Source: Lactifluus volemus (taxonomy: Eukaryota; Basidiomycota; Agaricomycetes; Russulales; Russulaceae). Taken from it: a DNA stretch of 64,000 bases. Every line of letters begins with the position of its first letter. Position 1 is the first letter of the stretch. The stretch is from contig WTXI01000042.1 in the NCBI GenBank assembly GCA_022376515.1, positions 1-64,000 on the forward strand, given 5' to 3'. Under the pieces are notes generated by a model. That model searched no databases and was not told the DNA's origin. It saw only the letters and a list, made by a program, of their open reading frames with translations. Of the stretch, positions 22,620 to 34,436 are shown one piece after another. Both the position numbers and the translations under genes were made by a program.

Positions 22620-23745
22620 TCACCGGACATCGTTCCTCTGATCTAGCGTGGGGACAACGAAGGGACGATAGACATTCACTTAATGATATGATCATGGCAT
22701 TCATTCTCTATTCCGAGCACTCGCCTCCGAACAGCCGAGCAGCCTGCGACCTGTCCAACTGCGTGAGTATACCCTTTCCCATTGCACGGATGTGCTCTGC
22801 CCGAGCTATCTGAGACTAAGACTGAAATTTGAGGCAGGCCAAGACATACACTCAATCTTCTTACACGACTTTGATTTGGGCTCATCGGGTTTTTGAGATC
22901 TGGCTTAGAAACTTTGGATATCCGGTGCGCCCCGCTCGGCATAGGCGAAGTTCCGCGCTGGACGGCTGGTAAGTGACTATCCTGTTTGGTACGTTGCGCT
23001 GAACCACGTGACCAAAGCGATTGGACCAATGGACCATGACCCGTCATGTGAGTACAACTCACGGACGGGAATGTATACGTCTGGCTCGCTGCAGTGTCCC
23101 AAGCTCGAAGTGGGGAAAATATAAAAAAGAAACACATCCCCGTGTATCGCCATTTCTGGGTACAAGGAGAACACAGTAAACAAATTTTACGCGAGCTTGT
23201 AGCGAAAGACAAAAAAAGTACGTATTGGACAAAAACAACCAGATACTAAGTGTGTCGGAAAATGTGTTATGGATACAGCTTATACATCACTGTTCGTGTG
23301 CGTAGGTAGCTAGCCATGAAACTTGGGCAGGGTGTGTTCGTGAGTACGAGCATGTCATAATGAACCTGTCATAATTACGCACAACGCCATCAACAGAGGT
23401 GATGCAAGCAGTACGGTAAAAAACCCTGATTTCGCAGCTCTGGTTCTCTTTTTAAATTCTTCTTTCGTGAGTAACATACAATCAATGCTGATGAGTATGG
23501 AATGGAAGGTCAGATGCAATCATGCAAACGATGGAGATGGTAACGCCGATGGTCAAATGCTCAAGACCTCAAGGCCTCAAGCTCAGGTACCAGGCCCCCT
23601 ATCATGGTGTGTGCATGGAAAAAAATGAGTAATTAAGGGGAATAATGCAACGGACTATGGGGCAGATATAGCTCGATGCGCGCACTGAGCCCGACTCGAA
23701 GGTGAATGCATAAGACCATCCACCCTCCGGGGGCGTGGCGTACAG
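22620..23745. other. F-box 3' flank and spacer
   Basis: No supported gene. A 178-codon open stretch on the minus strand (23,212-22,676) is Ser/Arg/Cys-rich with no domain or splice structure. TATAAAAAAG at about 23,120 and other A/T-rich runs carry no clear meaning. Confidence 0.4.
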
Positions 23746-24080
23746 TCAGTCCATAACGAGAACGTGGAGGTTGAAGTGATGGGACCTGGGGCCGCCCTGA
23801 GAGATCTCAATGGAGACCGAGAGGTCCGGGTGACGAGGGATGCTGCCACCGCGGCAGGTCTTGTCTGATCTCTCCTCTGTGGAGAAGGCCATGCAACAAC
23901 CCAGCTAGTAATCAGAAAAAAAAGGCGGTTGCCAAGGGGGATGTATGTATGGTCCCATTACAGTACTCACCCACGATTTCTTCACGCCAAGACGACGTTG
24001 CTGTAGCCACAGTGGAGACATCGCATCAGGAAGGTGCAATTCGACACACCCTACATCATCACAATGCAGTAAACTTACCA
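23746..24080 (-). CDS. Small hypothetical protein (possible gene)
   Basis: Last exon (minus, about 23,901 down to 23,746) reads MAFSTEERSDKTCRGGSIPR then HPDLSVSIEISQGG and ends FNLHVLVMD. It is preceded by an intron with GTGAGT at about 23,968 and TTACTAG. The exon before it reads QRRLGVKKSW after a GTAAGT...CTACAG intron. Codons are well behaved and the splice sites are good, which is why it is listed, but the 5' end could not be fixed and no family is recognised. It lies alone between the F-box gene and 7TM copy 4. Confidence 0.35.
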
Positions 24081-24579
24081 GACGCGACGGTAGGCAAAAT
24101 GTACGCGATCCGAGACTAGCGGGACAACATGACAGAGCAGCCGTAGTAGGAAAACAAGAGGGTCTTGGAAGAACAGAAAGGGTTACTACGGAGACAAGGA
24201 GCCCGAGCCCGAGGTGCAGAGCTATCGTGGCCGAGGTTGACGTCGTAGGACGCGCGACAGAGCGAGTAACCTGGTTAGCGATTCAGGGCCTTTCGCGAGT
24301 GCCGAAGACGAAAAGTGAAAGTGGATGAGACCTGGAAGGGATGAAATTAAACGAGGAGAGCAAAGATAGATGAAAATGCTACGATGATACGGCCCCTGGC
24401 AACCAAGCAAAAATTGAAGGGCACGTGGTCGCGGTGAAAGTCCGGGCCGTCCGTGCCGGGGTCAGCCTGTGTCCACAAACAGCTTCAAGTTTCGGTTACT
24501 AGTAACTTGAAACAGATATACGGGTATAGTACATAAGATAGTAGCCAAGCGGTCCGAGACTTTAAAGCATACGCCACGT
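24081..24579. other. Spacer, nothing recognised
   Basis: Between the small hypothetical gene and the 3' end of 7TM copy 4. GC-rich with AGCCCGAGCCCGAGG-like runs near 24,200; possible 5' sequence of the minus-strand gene to its left. Confidence 0.35.
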
Positions 24580-26377
24580 TTACTCGTCCCGCCCGCCATT
24601 TATGTCCCCTTTGGGACTGTCTTGCAAACCACTACCACTTGCAAAATTAGTCTTCTGTGACAAGGAATTACGCATCCGTGTGGGGTCTACGTCCACACGC
24701 ATCGGACCGAGCGGGACAATCGCGCCGGAGCCAGAAAGTACTTTGACCTTCGCAAACGGGTTACTAGCGCCATGACTAGTAGTTTGCAAGCTCTCGGAGC
24801 TGCAAAGAGGCATCAGCCACATGAGCGGGGGAGAAAGAATACTAGTTAGAAGGGTCGTACATGTCGGAGGAGGAGAAGTTGACTAAAGAACGATACATTC
24901 GCGTTGCAGCGATGGTCAATGCTATCAGCGCCGGGATTTGAAACATCTGTATTGAGGACGCGTAGTAAGAGAGGCAACTTTTATCCATAGCGAAGGAAGA
25001 ACATACAATGTTGAGCGCAGCTTGAATTTTGAATAGAAGTGAGCTAGGTCAACTTTCTCATTGGCGAAATGCAGAGAAACAGATTACCATTCAGGTTCAA
25101 AATAAGGAACACCTGAGACCCAAAATAGCGATGAGAAAAAGGAAGAGCCGACGGAATAGAAATCAAAACTGACTGCTGGAGGTATCTCGGCAACAATAGC
25201 GAGTAAGAACCAAATGACGCCCTTCCCTTACATCAGCGAGTTGAGAGGATGGTGTGTTTTACCACCCACCTGTTTCCATAGGAAGGGCCCCAGCTTAAGC
25301 AGGCCGCCGTCGTGTACGCGTACGCGAAGCAAGCCGACGAGCATGAAAACGAAAAATATGATTTCGGTAACGAGCGTAACAAGGATGTTAAGTTTAAAGC
25401 TGTAAGAATTGGTCACCATGCATGTGTTTTCTGCAGGTTCCCATACAGCATGGAGCTAGGGATAGATAAGCCACAACGGTCAGAACGTAGAGGTTGAATA
25501 TCATTATTCACCCGCACGAGTCCTGGCGCCAAGTCGCATGTGCATGAGAGCCCCGGTTTACCTTTAGTGAGGAAAGACAAGACTTACCGTGGATGAGGAA
25601 CGCAACGTTTATTCCCCAGACACTGGTTGCAAGCGCCAAAACGGTTTTATTTCTACCCCAAATGGCGATGCTGCCACCACCATCAGCCCTTTGTTCCAGC
25701 CTAATGCAATGGTGCAGGACCCGACGTACATGCGAAGCACTATCAATAGCAAGGCGCAGGCCAACGCCAAGTAGGCGAATACCTACAAGGAGAAAGAGAG
25801 AGTAAGTGGTGACTGATTAGCTTCCACTTCTTAGAGGGCACTTACGTGTTCGAAAATGACCCAGAGCTAGGGGTCGTCAATCGGAGTGTAGATCAGGGAC
25901 ACCACACGTACCTGACAATTAATCGACCTTGAATCATCGATCCTGAGAATGTTGAGGATTACAGCAACGAGTGTGGTTATCCGCGCCATGGAGTAAACCT
26001 GACGAAGGGGAAAAGTTAAATCTTGGCGTCTTCAAAAGGCCCAAAGAGGCCCCATCACCACGGACCCATATTGTCCAACGGTAGGGGCGACGCCCTCGGA
26101 TAACACTCCACTCAAGGTCCAGAGTGATGAATAATTCCCAACTGACAAGCCAAAGGTTGAGTTGGCATCATGAGAGACATCCAGAGAAAGGCCTCGCGAG
26201 GTAGGCAACACACAGGAAGAGGCCATCAAAAGCATGCCAGAGTTTCACCACCGCCCCTGTTAAAAGACGGATTTAGCAGGGCGTTCTAAATCTAGAGCGA
26301 GGCGAGGCGCAGAGGCTTGAAGGAGGATGCGCACACAAATCATGGAAGATTACGGTGGGATCTTGGAAATTTACCAT
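24580..26377 (-). CDS. Fungal seven-transmembrane protein, 7TM copy 4
   Basis: ATG at 26,377 (MVNFQDPTVIFHDL). The exon order and the three microexons (LWVIFEH; an 11-nt piece giving GLVR; a 14-nt piece giving AALNI) match the other copies. Exon 9 is FKLNILVTLVTEIIFFVFML then VGLLRVRVHDGG; exon 13 MFQIPALIALTIAATRMYRS. The tail is short and ends SPKGDINGGRDE at 24,580. Exon 6 ends CGCAT before GTACGT where others have CGCGT, which changes one residue but keeps the splice site. No stop found. It is the most divergent copy in the membrane region and stands apart from the other clusters. Confidence 0.75.
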
Positions 26378-26520
26378 CTTGAAGGCAAGCTCGAGAGTGG
26401 AAGGAGGTGGGTTTGCTGTGATTATTTAAGCAACAGCGAACGACGGAACCTTTGAGCCATCGGATGGCTTGAACAATTGCAAGGCCAATATTCAATCAAA
26501 TAGACCGGGTTTTGTCGCGA

Positions 26521-26684
26521 TCCGCTTTTACGATTTTTGTTTACATTTGGAGCTGGTACAAACAAACTATGCCTGTTGCGGACTTGAGTCACTGGACAGA
26601 AGGTACGGAATAATACCATATTTGGCATAGTTTATTTTTACTAGCTCCAAATGTAAAACATAAAATCGTAAGCGAAGTCGGACC
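26521..26684. repeat. Foldback (hairpin) repeat of about 164 bp
   Basis: The left arm (26,521-26,573; TTTACGATTTTTGTTTACAT then TTGGAGCTGGTA and ACTATGCC) pairs with the right arm (26,624-26,684; GGCATAGT, TAGCTCCAAATGTAAAAC, AAAATCGTAA). The loop is about 50 nt. Arms match at about 85% by eye. No flanking duplication was established, so it could be a MITE-like foldback element or a chance-amplified palindrome. It lies in the upstream spacer of 7TM copy 4. Confidence 0.6.
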
Positions 26685-27751
26685 TGGTCTAGCATCGAAT
26701 TCAACCAGCAGTACGGTAAGCCTGGTTTCAAATATCGAATCCGTTCCTCCCCGCCCTTTACGCTCATCATCACTATGCTGTTGGTGGCATTTCTCCCTCT
26801 GTTCAAAATGTCTAGCAGGCTTGTGTTGAGACAATGTCCGGAAATGAGGGTCCCTATTACTCAATGACCCAACGCTCCGTGCTGTGGTGAGGTGCGCGAT
26901 GTTGACAACGGGATACGAGGCCTCGACGGACAATGAGACCGTAATCATTGTTGGTGCACAAATCCTTGTTGCATGGCCCTAATACCGCCTTCAAACACGC
27001 TAGATGGCAGGTGTTGAAAGGCAGCAGGCAACAACTGAAGCATTCGTTTTCGCAATGCCACTATCTTGTCTTATAAATGACTCGGACGCGGACATCACTC
27101 ACATCTTTATAGCCAACCGGCTTCCCGACAGCCTCTGAAGAAGGCTACTTCTACCGGGTGAATTAATAACTTATCACATAATCTTCCTGCGATGAGTCTA
27201 ACATATCAAACCCTAGTACAAATTTCATCGTTCTCAGGGTTTCGTTCTTCCAGCCCAGTAAGGTGCCATCTCGCGACATGTTGACGGTCATCAAGAGGTG
27301 TCAACATCATCACAAGTGAGGTGGATATTTGAACAGACTAGAGTGACGACTGCATTCCTTTGTACAGACTCATGCTGCCTCTACCTGGTTGAATAAATAT
27401 ACAGTCCGTAGTCAAGAAAAGTACAATGCTAATCAAGGTGAGGCTCTTCCTTGTTCCCATCGCGGGCCTTGATTCCCCCCACAAGCGCGGCCCGCAGAAG
27501 TTAGCATGCGAAATTTCTGGGACGCGATATGCGACCACCGAGGCAGCCGCAGCGAAAAGTCGACTCATCAAAGGCTGCGGCAGATTGATCATCCTCACTC
27601 TTTTCGGCATAACGAATGTCGGAAATGATCGAGGAACAACAAGAGTTGAGACACCATGCCATCGCGACCAATGATATAAAGATATGGCTACCTCGTGTGT
27701 AGAAGAAGGACTTTTGGTTGAGAGATCACTAGATCACTTAAGCTGGCAGGT
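26685..27751. other. Spacer without a supported gene
   Basis: Overlapping open stretches occur on both strands at 27,338-27,674 (minus: MPKRVRMINLPQPLMSRLFA...; plus: MLIKVRLFLVPIAGLDSPHK...). Neither has a recognisable family nor clear introns, so none is called. Confidence 0.35.
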
Positions 27752-27766
27752 GGGGCAGCATGCCGG

Positions 27767-27903
27767 TTTTTTTTTTTTAATCTGCATTTTTATCCTGCAA
27801 CATGTAGCTATGATAAAGACGCGGTCCACAGGGTACAGTATTGGAACAGGCGGCGAATGCGTAGGTAGGCGAAATTTACTCTGGACGGACAATTGGCTTG
27901 TGA
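27767..27903 (-). mobile_element. LINE 3'-end fragment with target duplication
   Basis: A T-run (27,767-27,778), then on the minus strand GACCGCGTCTTTATCATAGC and TACATGTTGCAGGATAAAAA, the same 3' terminus as the LINE pieces at 9.84 and 50.34 kb. It is flanked by GGGGCAGCATGCCGGT (27,752-27,767) and GGGGCAGCACGCCGGT (27,904-27,919), a 16-bp duplication with one mismatch. Only about 137 bp of element is present. Confidence 0.8.
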
Positions 27904-28082
27904 GGGGCAGCACGCCGGTCTGAAGGGGCATTCCGGGAAATCCGGGCCATGACGGTTTCCGAAACTGTGGCGCTAAAATTTTATCAATGTTCCGGGGCGG
28001 CCCAGTCGGCCCGACCATTGCGTTGCGTCGTGCTGCGGTTGCCAACTTATGACATTGAATCATAAACATATTGTATCATAAA

Positions 28083-29904
28083 CTAAACAGGCGCGTCAAC
28101 CATCGAAGTCATTTTTTCCACGTCGGTCTCTAGGCCTCCGTCTGATCCCAATTCCCACGCTTTCGCGTGCAGCTGCTCGTCAATGCAGACGTGAGGATTA
28201 AACTGGTTGGTCTGTGAAATTGAAGTCTGTTGCCAGGCTTCGCGTGTGGTGTGTATGGCTACATGCATCCGGTTGGGTGGCATAACCCTGGAATTCCCGG
28301 TGACCCTCGGGAACGAGTGACTTGGAACGTCACTGGACCTGTATAGACGTCAGCCACGTGAGTGGGAAGAAGAAAATCAAGTCAGGAGACCGTACATGTC
28401 AGAGGAAAAGTTTATCAGAGAGCGATACATTCGCGTTGCACCGATGGACAATACTATCAGAGCCGGGATCTGAAACATCTGTGTTGCGGGATGTGTGAGA
28501 AACAGGAATCATTTCTCCCAGAGTCACGGAAAAGGAAGAACGTACTTGGTTGAGAGCATCTTGAATTTCAAGTAGAAGTGAGCCAGGTCAACTCTCTCAT
28601 CGGTAAAAGGAGCGAAAACAATTACCATTCAGGTTCAAAACAAGGAACACCTGCAACACAAAATCATAGAGGTGAGCGAAACCGAGTCGAGGGACTGGTA
28701 GAATGCTGACCGTTGGCGGAACCTCAGCAACAGCGGCAAGTAAAAACCAAATGACCCCCTGTTCAACGGAACGATATCAGCGAATGGAAGAAACAGAAAT
28801 GTGTCACCATCTACCTGTTTCCATAGTAAGTTCCCCAGACCGAGCATGCCCCAGCCTTGCACGCGTAGGTGAAGCAGGCCAGTGAGCATCATAAGGAACA
28901 ATATAGTGTCGGTAGCGAGCATGGCGATGGCATTAAGTTTGACGGCGTTGGAGTTGGTCAACAGACAACGTTCCTCCGAGTTGGTTATCCATACGGAATG
29001 GACCTGAGGAGAGCGACAGATCAGTCCCAACGACCATGGCGTAGTTAGATTTGATTATTTACCCGCACGACTCCTGACGCCAAAAAAAGCGCGTATGAGA
29101 TCTCGGGTCTACCTACCAGTGCAGAGGAAGAGACCTACCCTGGATGAGGAATGCAACGTTTGTTGTCCATACAGTGATTGCAAGCGCCAGAATGATCTTA
29201 TTTCTTTTCCAAATGGCGACGCTACCAACGGTGCTACCATCAGCGCTTTCTTTCAAAAGACAAACCTGATAAGGGAGTGCAGGACTGGACGTACACGCGA
29301 AGCATTAACAATAATGATGCGCAGGCCAACGCCAAGTAGCTGAACATCTAGAAGGGCAAGAGACAGAGCCCTTAGATGACGGAAATCTATCAAAGACAGT
29401 GCTTACGAAATCAAAAGTGACCTCCAGCTTGAGATCGTCGCTGATCAATAGTGGCAGTCCGAGTTGCGGAAAATTGCACGTACCTGGCAGTTGATTGGCG
29501 TCAAGAGATGAAGCCCAACGAAGTCCAGGATTATTGCCACCAAGGTAGCTATCCGCGTCAGGGAATAAATCTAGCAAAGGTGAAAGGTCAGTCCTAGGCG
29601 TCTGAGGAAGTCTCCATCAGCACGGACCCATATTGTCCAACGATAGGGGCGATTCCCTCTGATGACACTCCACTCGAAATCCAGAGTAGTGAAGAATTCC
29701 CAACTGAGTTGAGTTGGCTGATAAAACATCTAGCGAAATGCTGGAGACAACGCACAGGAAGATGCCACCAAAAACATGAGAGAGCTCCATCACTGCCCCT
29801 GTTGAAATACGGGTTTAATTGGCATTCGAAATGTAGACCAAAATCGTACGAGCATACGCACGCATTTCCTGCAAAATCACGTTGGGATCTTGGAACTTTA
29901 CCAT
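28083..29904 (-). CDS. Fungal seven-transmembrane protein, 7TM copy 5 (unit 1)
   Basis: ATG at 29,904 (MVKFQDPNVILQEM). Microexons give LEVTFDF (21 nt), GVVR (11 nt) and DALNQ (14 nt). Exon 6 reads MFSYLALACASLLLMLR, exon 9 VKLNAIAMLATDTILFLMML, exon 10 GVIWFLLAAVAEVPPT and exon 13 MFQIPALIVLSIGATRMYRS. The tail contains MPPNRMHVAIHTTRE and ends KMTSMVDAPV at 28,083. Joins are in frame and no stop was found. CAATATATAGATAG at 29,991-30,004 is its TATA-like element. This is the 7TM member of the first of four repeated 7TM-NLR-DUF1365 units; an NLR relic starts about 480 bp upstream in the opposite orientation. Confidence 0.78.
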
Positions 29905-30380
29905 CCTTGCAGGCAACTTGAAGCTTAAGAACGAATGGGACTCCGAGTCAGAGGCGGTCTGCTAGTGAATCAGCAGCGAACCATCGAGCACAATATATAG
30001 ATAGCAGAAGCCAAAAATCATATCCATATTACAGATGGGGCTGCCAGTGTGATACGAGGAAGCCACGGCATCATATGAGTCGCATGACCTTTGATTACGT
30101 GGTTGAGCTTCCGAACTTAAATTTGTCCGAGTCTTCGGTGGTTAATTACCTCCGACAAGCGCACTGACTCAGGAATTGCAGCTGAAAAATGGGATCCTTG
30201 ATAACGTAGTAGCCTTTATTATCTACCAAAGCTATCAAAGTATACCACAACCTCAACATCGAAAAAGAAAACTGGCATGTCATGTGCACCAGCATGCAGC
30301 CATTTAACGCCTGCCATTCGGTAGCATAATGTTAAAGTCAATGCCATGGTTTGACTCCGCTACACGTGGCAGTACGAGGG

Positions 30381-30760
30381 ACACCTCAAGTTTGCGCGAA
30401 TTCTGATTTATCACAATGCCGAGGTCGATGCCCGAACCCGTGATGATCTGACATCACTGCACTAGGTCCAAGGGACGTAGCCCATGCTACTTGAAATGTA
30501 ATGACAACTTGGCAAAGTCGATTCCACCTGCTCACACACGAAGACAAGAAGACCGTGACATTTAGCTGGATTCAAACGATGGGCAAGAGAGGATCGTATG
30601 ACTATTGTCTCGTCCGTCAATTATTCTACTACGGTAGTACACAAAGTCCTGAAAAGTTCAATTTTGTCTAGTTTTATGTGCTCGATCATCATGATTCCCC
30701 GAGATAGTTTGTGCCCAACCAGACATGGGGTGAGTTATTAATAACCACACTATCGACCAG
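30381..30760 (+). pseudogene. NLR 3'-end relic (unit 1)
   Basis: Short ankyrin remains (YHNAEVDARTRDDLTSLH, about 30,392-30,465) are followed by a 3' flank matching that behind NLR-B: ACTCACACGAAG-CCAGGAAGACCGTGAC, GGATCGTATGACTATT, and TCCTGAAA-GTTCA-TTTGTCTAGTTTTATG. The Goodbye, NACHT and nearly all repeats are missing, so only the last traces of an NLR remain. Its position between a 7TM gene and a DUF1365 relic shows that the three-gene order is older than the loss. Confidence 0.7.
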
Positions 30761-30959
30761 AGGATCAGGGATCATGGATGTGGCAGATTCACGAAAAACG
30801 CTAGACTTGCATCTGCGGGTGATACGCATCGGGCCTTGTAGAATATCCAGTGAACTAACCTCACTGGTATGAAACAGTATATCGCACCAGTCTTACGCCG
30901 TAACTTATAGTCTTGAGAAAGTATGTCGTGCAATGAGCCAGCCGTCCCTCCCTTTCACG

Positions 30960-31560
30960 ACTTCCGGAGAGCACTGGCATCACCCCACTAGGGTGCCGTT
31001 GCATCGAGTCGATCACAGCGCAACGAACGCGGGCGATCCGCCAGAGCAGTTCCTCTGCCCATTCCATCGCAACGAGCCATCCAATTTTCTGGAATAAGCG
31101 GATGCGGAGTCTTCCCACCTCCAACATCCTGTTCATGCCTACGAGCAGCGTCAGGTAGTAGCCCGAGCACGCGCGCAGGCCACGTAGCACCACCTGATTC
31201 GCGCACATCGGACATCTCGCCAAACAACGCCTCATCCGACACCACGTGCCTGTGACGGGCCGCCGGCCCCTCCCCAGCGCAGCGCCGTCGACCCGTCCCC
31301 AGCGAGAACGAGCAGCGTAAAAAAACGAGGGGAGAGAAATGACCAACTCCCTATATTTCCCATCTGCCCCGCCTGTACTGGCGTCGAAATGCTGCAAATG
31401 TGCGAACCGGCTGGAGCTTGATGCACACCCCGAGCGCATGCGCACGCGAAATCGTTGACAGAATAGCGCGTAGCGCGCCCGAGTATCGTGGGTTGTTGCC
31501 AGCCAATTCCCCCGCCTCTCGCGAGTGCTGGGCTGTGAGACGGAACTTCAAGTTAGAAGG
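30960..31560 (-). pseudogene. DUF1365-family C-terminal relic (unit 1)
   Basis: The minus strand carries pieces colinear with the later copies: HALGVCIKLQPVRT, DAGTDGADGKYRELVIS, DEALFGEMSDVRESGG, WPARVLGLLPDAARRHEQ and GGGKTPHPLIPE. Frames change between the pieces. The N-terminal half with the DUF1365 signature is absent (homology stops near 31,560), so assignment rests on alignment with the fuller copies at 46-48 and 61.7-63.4 kb. Confidence 0.65.
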
Positions 31561-32044
31561 TAACCTAGGGGCTCCAGTTCCTGATGACTCCTACCTTAGT
31601 CGCGTGACTTGGATATTGGCTGCTTGCCATGGGAACAGTACAGCTTCATTAGCCTCATTCGTACTAGTCTGGGGGTGCATCGGTTGTTTCGTCCACTATA
31701 ATGGCAACATACTACAGTACATACCGTAGCGAGCGCTAAGGACGAGTCTGTAAGGAGTGTAAGTAGTGGGTCAAAGATAAGCAACTAACCTCAGTCCGTG
31801 AAAGCTAAGACTGACGCACAAAAGGGAGAGTTTACTGTACTATAAGTACTAGGCAATCAATCAAAAGAAACAAAGTGTGGTAACGAGGGTATGATAAAAC
31901 GCGTATTAGATCAACATGAATCAATGAAATTCCACCCGGAATTGATTTGCGGCCCAGCCTGGCTGTTGTGTGGCGCACGGGCCGCACTGACTGCGGTCAC
32001 GGTTGCTGCCACCTCCTACAAATATCGTACGCTAAACAGGCGCG
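31561..32044. other. Unit junction
   Basis: Spacer between units 1 and 2. AGTCGCGTGACTTGGA and TAGTCTGGGGG near 31,600-31,675 recur at 53,340-53,390, just before 7TM copy 7, and a shorter version occurs near 36,510. This marks the edge of the repeated unit. No gene is seen. Confidence 0.45.
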
Positions 32045-33861
32045 TCAACCATCGAAGTTACTTTTTTCCACGTCGCTCTCTAGACCTCTTTCTGATCCCA
32101 ATTCCCACGCTTTGACGGGCAGCTGCTCGTCGATACAGACGTGAGAGTTAGACTGGCTCATCTGTTCGTGTGTGGTATGTATGGCTACATGCATTCGAGT
32201 GGGTGGGATGGCCCCGGAAAGCCCGTTGACCCTCGGGAACGAGCGACCACTACTTGGAATACCGTCGCCCCTGTATAGAAATCAGTCACGTGAGTGGGAA
32301 GAAGGAAGTCAAGTCAGGAGGCCGTACATGTCGGAGGAAAAGTTTATCAAAGAGCGATACATTCGCGTTGCAGCGATGGTCACTACTATCAGAGCCGGGA
32401 GCAGAAACATCTGTATTGCGGGATGTGTGAGAAACAGGCATCGTTTCTCCACTCACAGAAAAGGAAGAACGTACAACGTTGAAGGCAACTTGAATTTCGA
32501 GTAGAATCAAGCCAGGTAAACTTTCTCATCGGTAAGAGGAGTGAAAACAAATACCATTCAGGTTCAAAATAAGGAACACCTGCAACACAACATAGAGATG
32601 AGCAAAAAGAGAAGCGTTTAAGGTCTAGTAAAACGCTGACCGTTGGCGGAACCTCAGCAACAGCAGCAAGTAAGAACCAGATTACACCCTGTTCAACGGA
32701 ACAACATCAACGAATGGAAGAAACGGAAATGTGTCACCATTTACCTGTTTCCATAGAAAGTACCCCAGACTGAGCATGCCCCCGCCTTGCAGGCGTAGGT
32801 GAAGCAGGCCAGCGAGCACCATAATGAACAATATGGTGTCGGTAGCGAGGGTGGCGATGAAGTTAAGTTTGGCGGTGTCGGAGTTGGACAGCACACAACC
32901 TTCCTGAGGGTCCCATACAGAACGGATCTGGGGAGAGGGACGGATCAATCCCAAAGATCATGGCGTAGCTTGATTTCATTATTTACCCGCACGATTCCTG
33001 ACGCCAAAAAAAGAGCATATGAGATCTCAGGTCCACCTGAAGAAGAAGAGACCCAAGTTACCTTGGATGAGGAATGCCACGTTTGTTAACCATACGGTGG
33101 TGGCAAGCACCAGGATGATCTTATTTTTTTTCCAAATGGCGACGCTGGTGCTACCATCAGTCCTTTCTTCCAAAAGACAAACCTAATGAAGGAGTGCAGG
33201 ACTGGACGTACACGCGAAGCACCAACAATAGTGATGCGCAGGCCACCGCAATATAACTGAAAATCTAGAAGGAAAAGAGTCAGAGAATGGTATTCCTTTA
33301 AATGGAGGAAGTGTATCGGAAAGGATGCTTACGAGTTCAAAAACGGTCAACAGCTTGAGATCGTCGGTCATCACGAGGGAGTCCAATTTACGGGCACTGC
33401 GGCACGTACCTGACAGTTGATTGGTGTATAGACGTCAAGTTCGACGATGTCGAGGATCACTGCCATCAAAGCAGCTATCCGCGTCAGGGAATAAATCTAG
33501 CGAAGGTGAAAGGTCAGCCCTAGGCGTCTGACGAAATTTCAAAGAGACTCCATCAGCACGGACCCATATTGTCCAACGGTAGGGGCGATTCCCTCTGATG
33601 ATACTCCACTCGAAATCCAGAGTGGTGAAGAATTCCCAACTGAGAAGTGGAAGGTTTAGTTGACATGACAAAACATCTAGCGAAATGTTCGAGGTAGACC
33701 ACGCACAGGAAGATGCCATGAAAAGCATGAGAGAGCTTGTCTACTGCCCCTGTTGAAATATGGGTTTAGTTGGCATTCCACTAGTAAAGGTAGATCGAGG
33801 CTGCACGAGCATACGCACAGTTTCCCTGCACGATCACGTTGGGATCTTCGAAATTTACCAT
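32045..33861 (-). CDS. Fungal seven-transmembrane protein, 7TM copy 6 (unit 2)
   Basis: ATG at 33,861 (MVNFEDPNVIVQG). Exon 3 carries WEFFTTLDFEWSIIRGNRPY. Microexons are 33,333-33,353 (LLTVFEL), 32,987-32,997 (GIVR) and 32,475-32,488 (VAFNV). Exon 9 reads LNFIATLATDTILFIMVLAG, and the tail contains SFPRVNGLSGAIPPTRMHVA. An extra base in the run GTGGAAAAAAGTAAC shifts the end relative to copy 5, so translation stops at 32,045 (VEKSNFDG) instead of MVDAPV. This trims only the last few residues and is probably harmless. It is divergently transcribed from the NLR fragment at 34,437; TATATAGCTAGC at 33,938-33,950. Confidence 0.78.
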
Positions 33862-34436
33862 CCTTGTGATAGTAGTAGGCAAGCTTGAGTACTCGGAGGC
33901 GGTCTGCTCGTGAATCAGCAGCAAACCATCAAGCACAATATATAGCTAGCAGAAGCCAAATCATATTCATATCCTCCTAGCAATGGGGCAGTGATACGAG
34001 GAAGCACGGCATGATGGCCGCAATCGCATGACATTTGATTCAGTTACGGTGATGTGTCTGCGCCTCCGAATTTGAATTTGTCCTTATAGCTGATTCAGAG
34101 GTTTCAGCGACAAGCGCCTGACTCGGAATTGCTGAAGAATGTGATCATAAATACCTATCACTGGCAAGGCTATCAAAGTATGCTACAACCTCAAAACTGA
34201 AACAAGAAAAAGAAATTAAGGTCCATCAAGCCAGCGTGTCGGAGGTTGAACAAAGTTCGATTGTGCAAGGAAAGGCATTGACATTCCTCGGGCTACGGTG
34301 GGGCTTTGGGGCGCATCAGTGGCTGCCTCAAAGATACAGCCGTTTAGCGCCTGCCCTTCAGTTCTGTATTGAAAGACAAATCGTACCTTGCCACTGGCAG
34401 GAATCCTCTTACCACCCCCCTCCTCACTCGAGGCCT
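33862..34436. promoter_or_regulatory. Divergent 7TM/NLR intergenic region (unit 2)
   Basis: 575 bp separate the 7TM start (33,861, minus) from the NLR start (34,437, plus). On the 7TM side is the TATATA box near 33,942. On the NLR side are GTGTCGGAGGTTGAACAAAG (near 34,235) and CAGGAATCCTCTTACCACCC (near 34,400). Both sides recur in unit 4 (55,228-55,812), and the NLR side before NLR-A (36,975-37,154). Confidence 0.6.

Noticed and set aside
22676..23212. 178-codon minus-strand open stretch behind the F-box gene
   Set aside because: No recognisable family and poor composition; could be chance in a GC-rich spacer.
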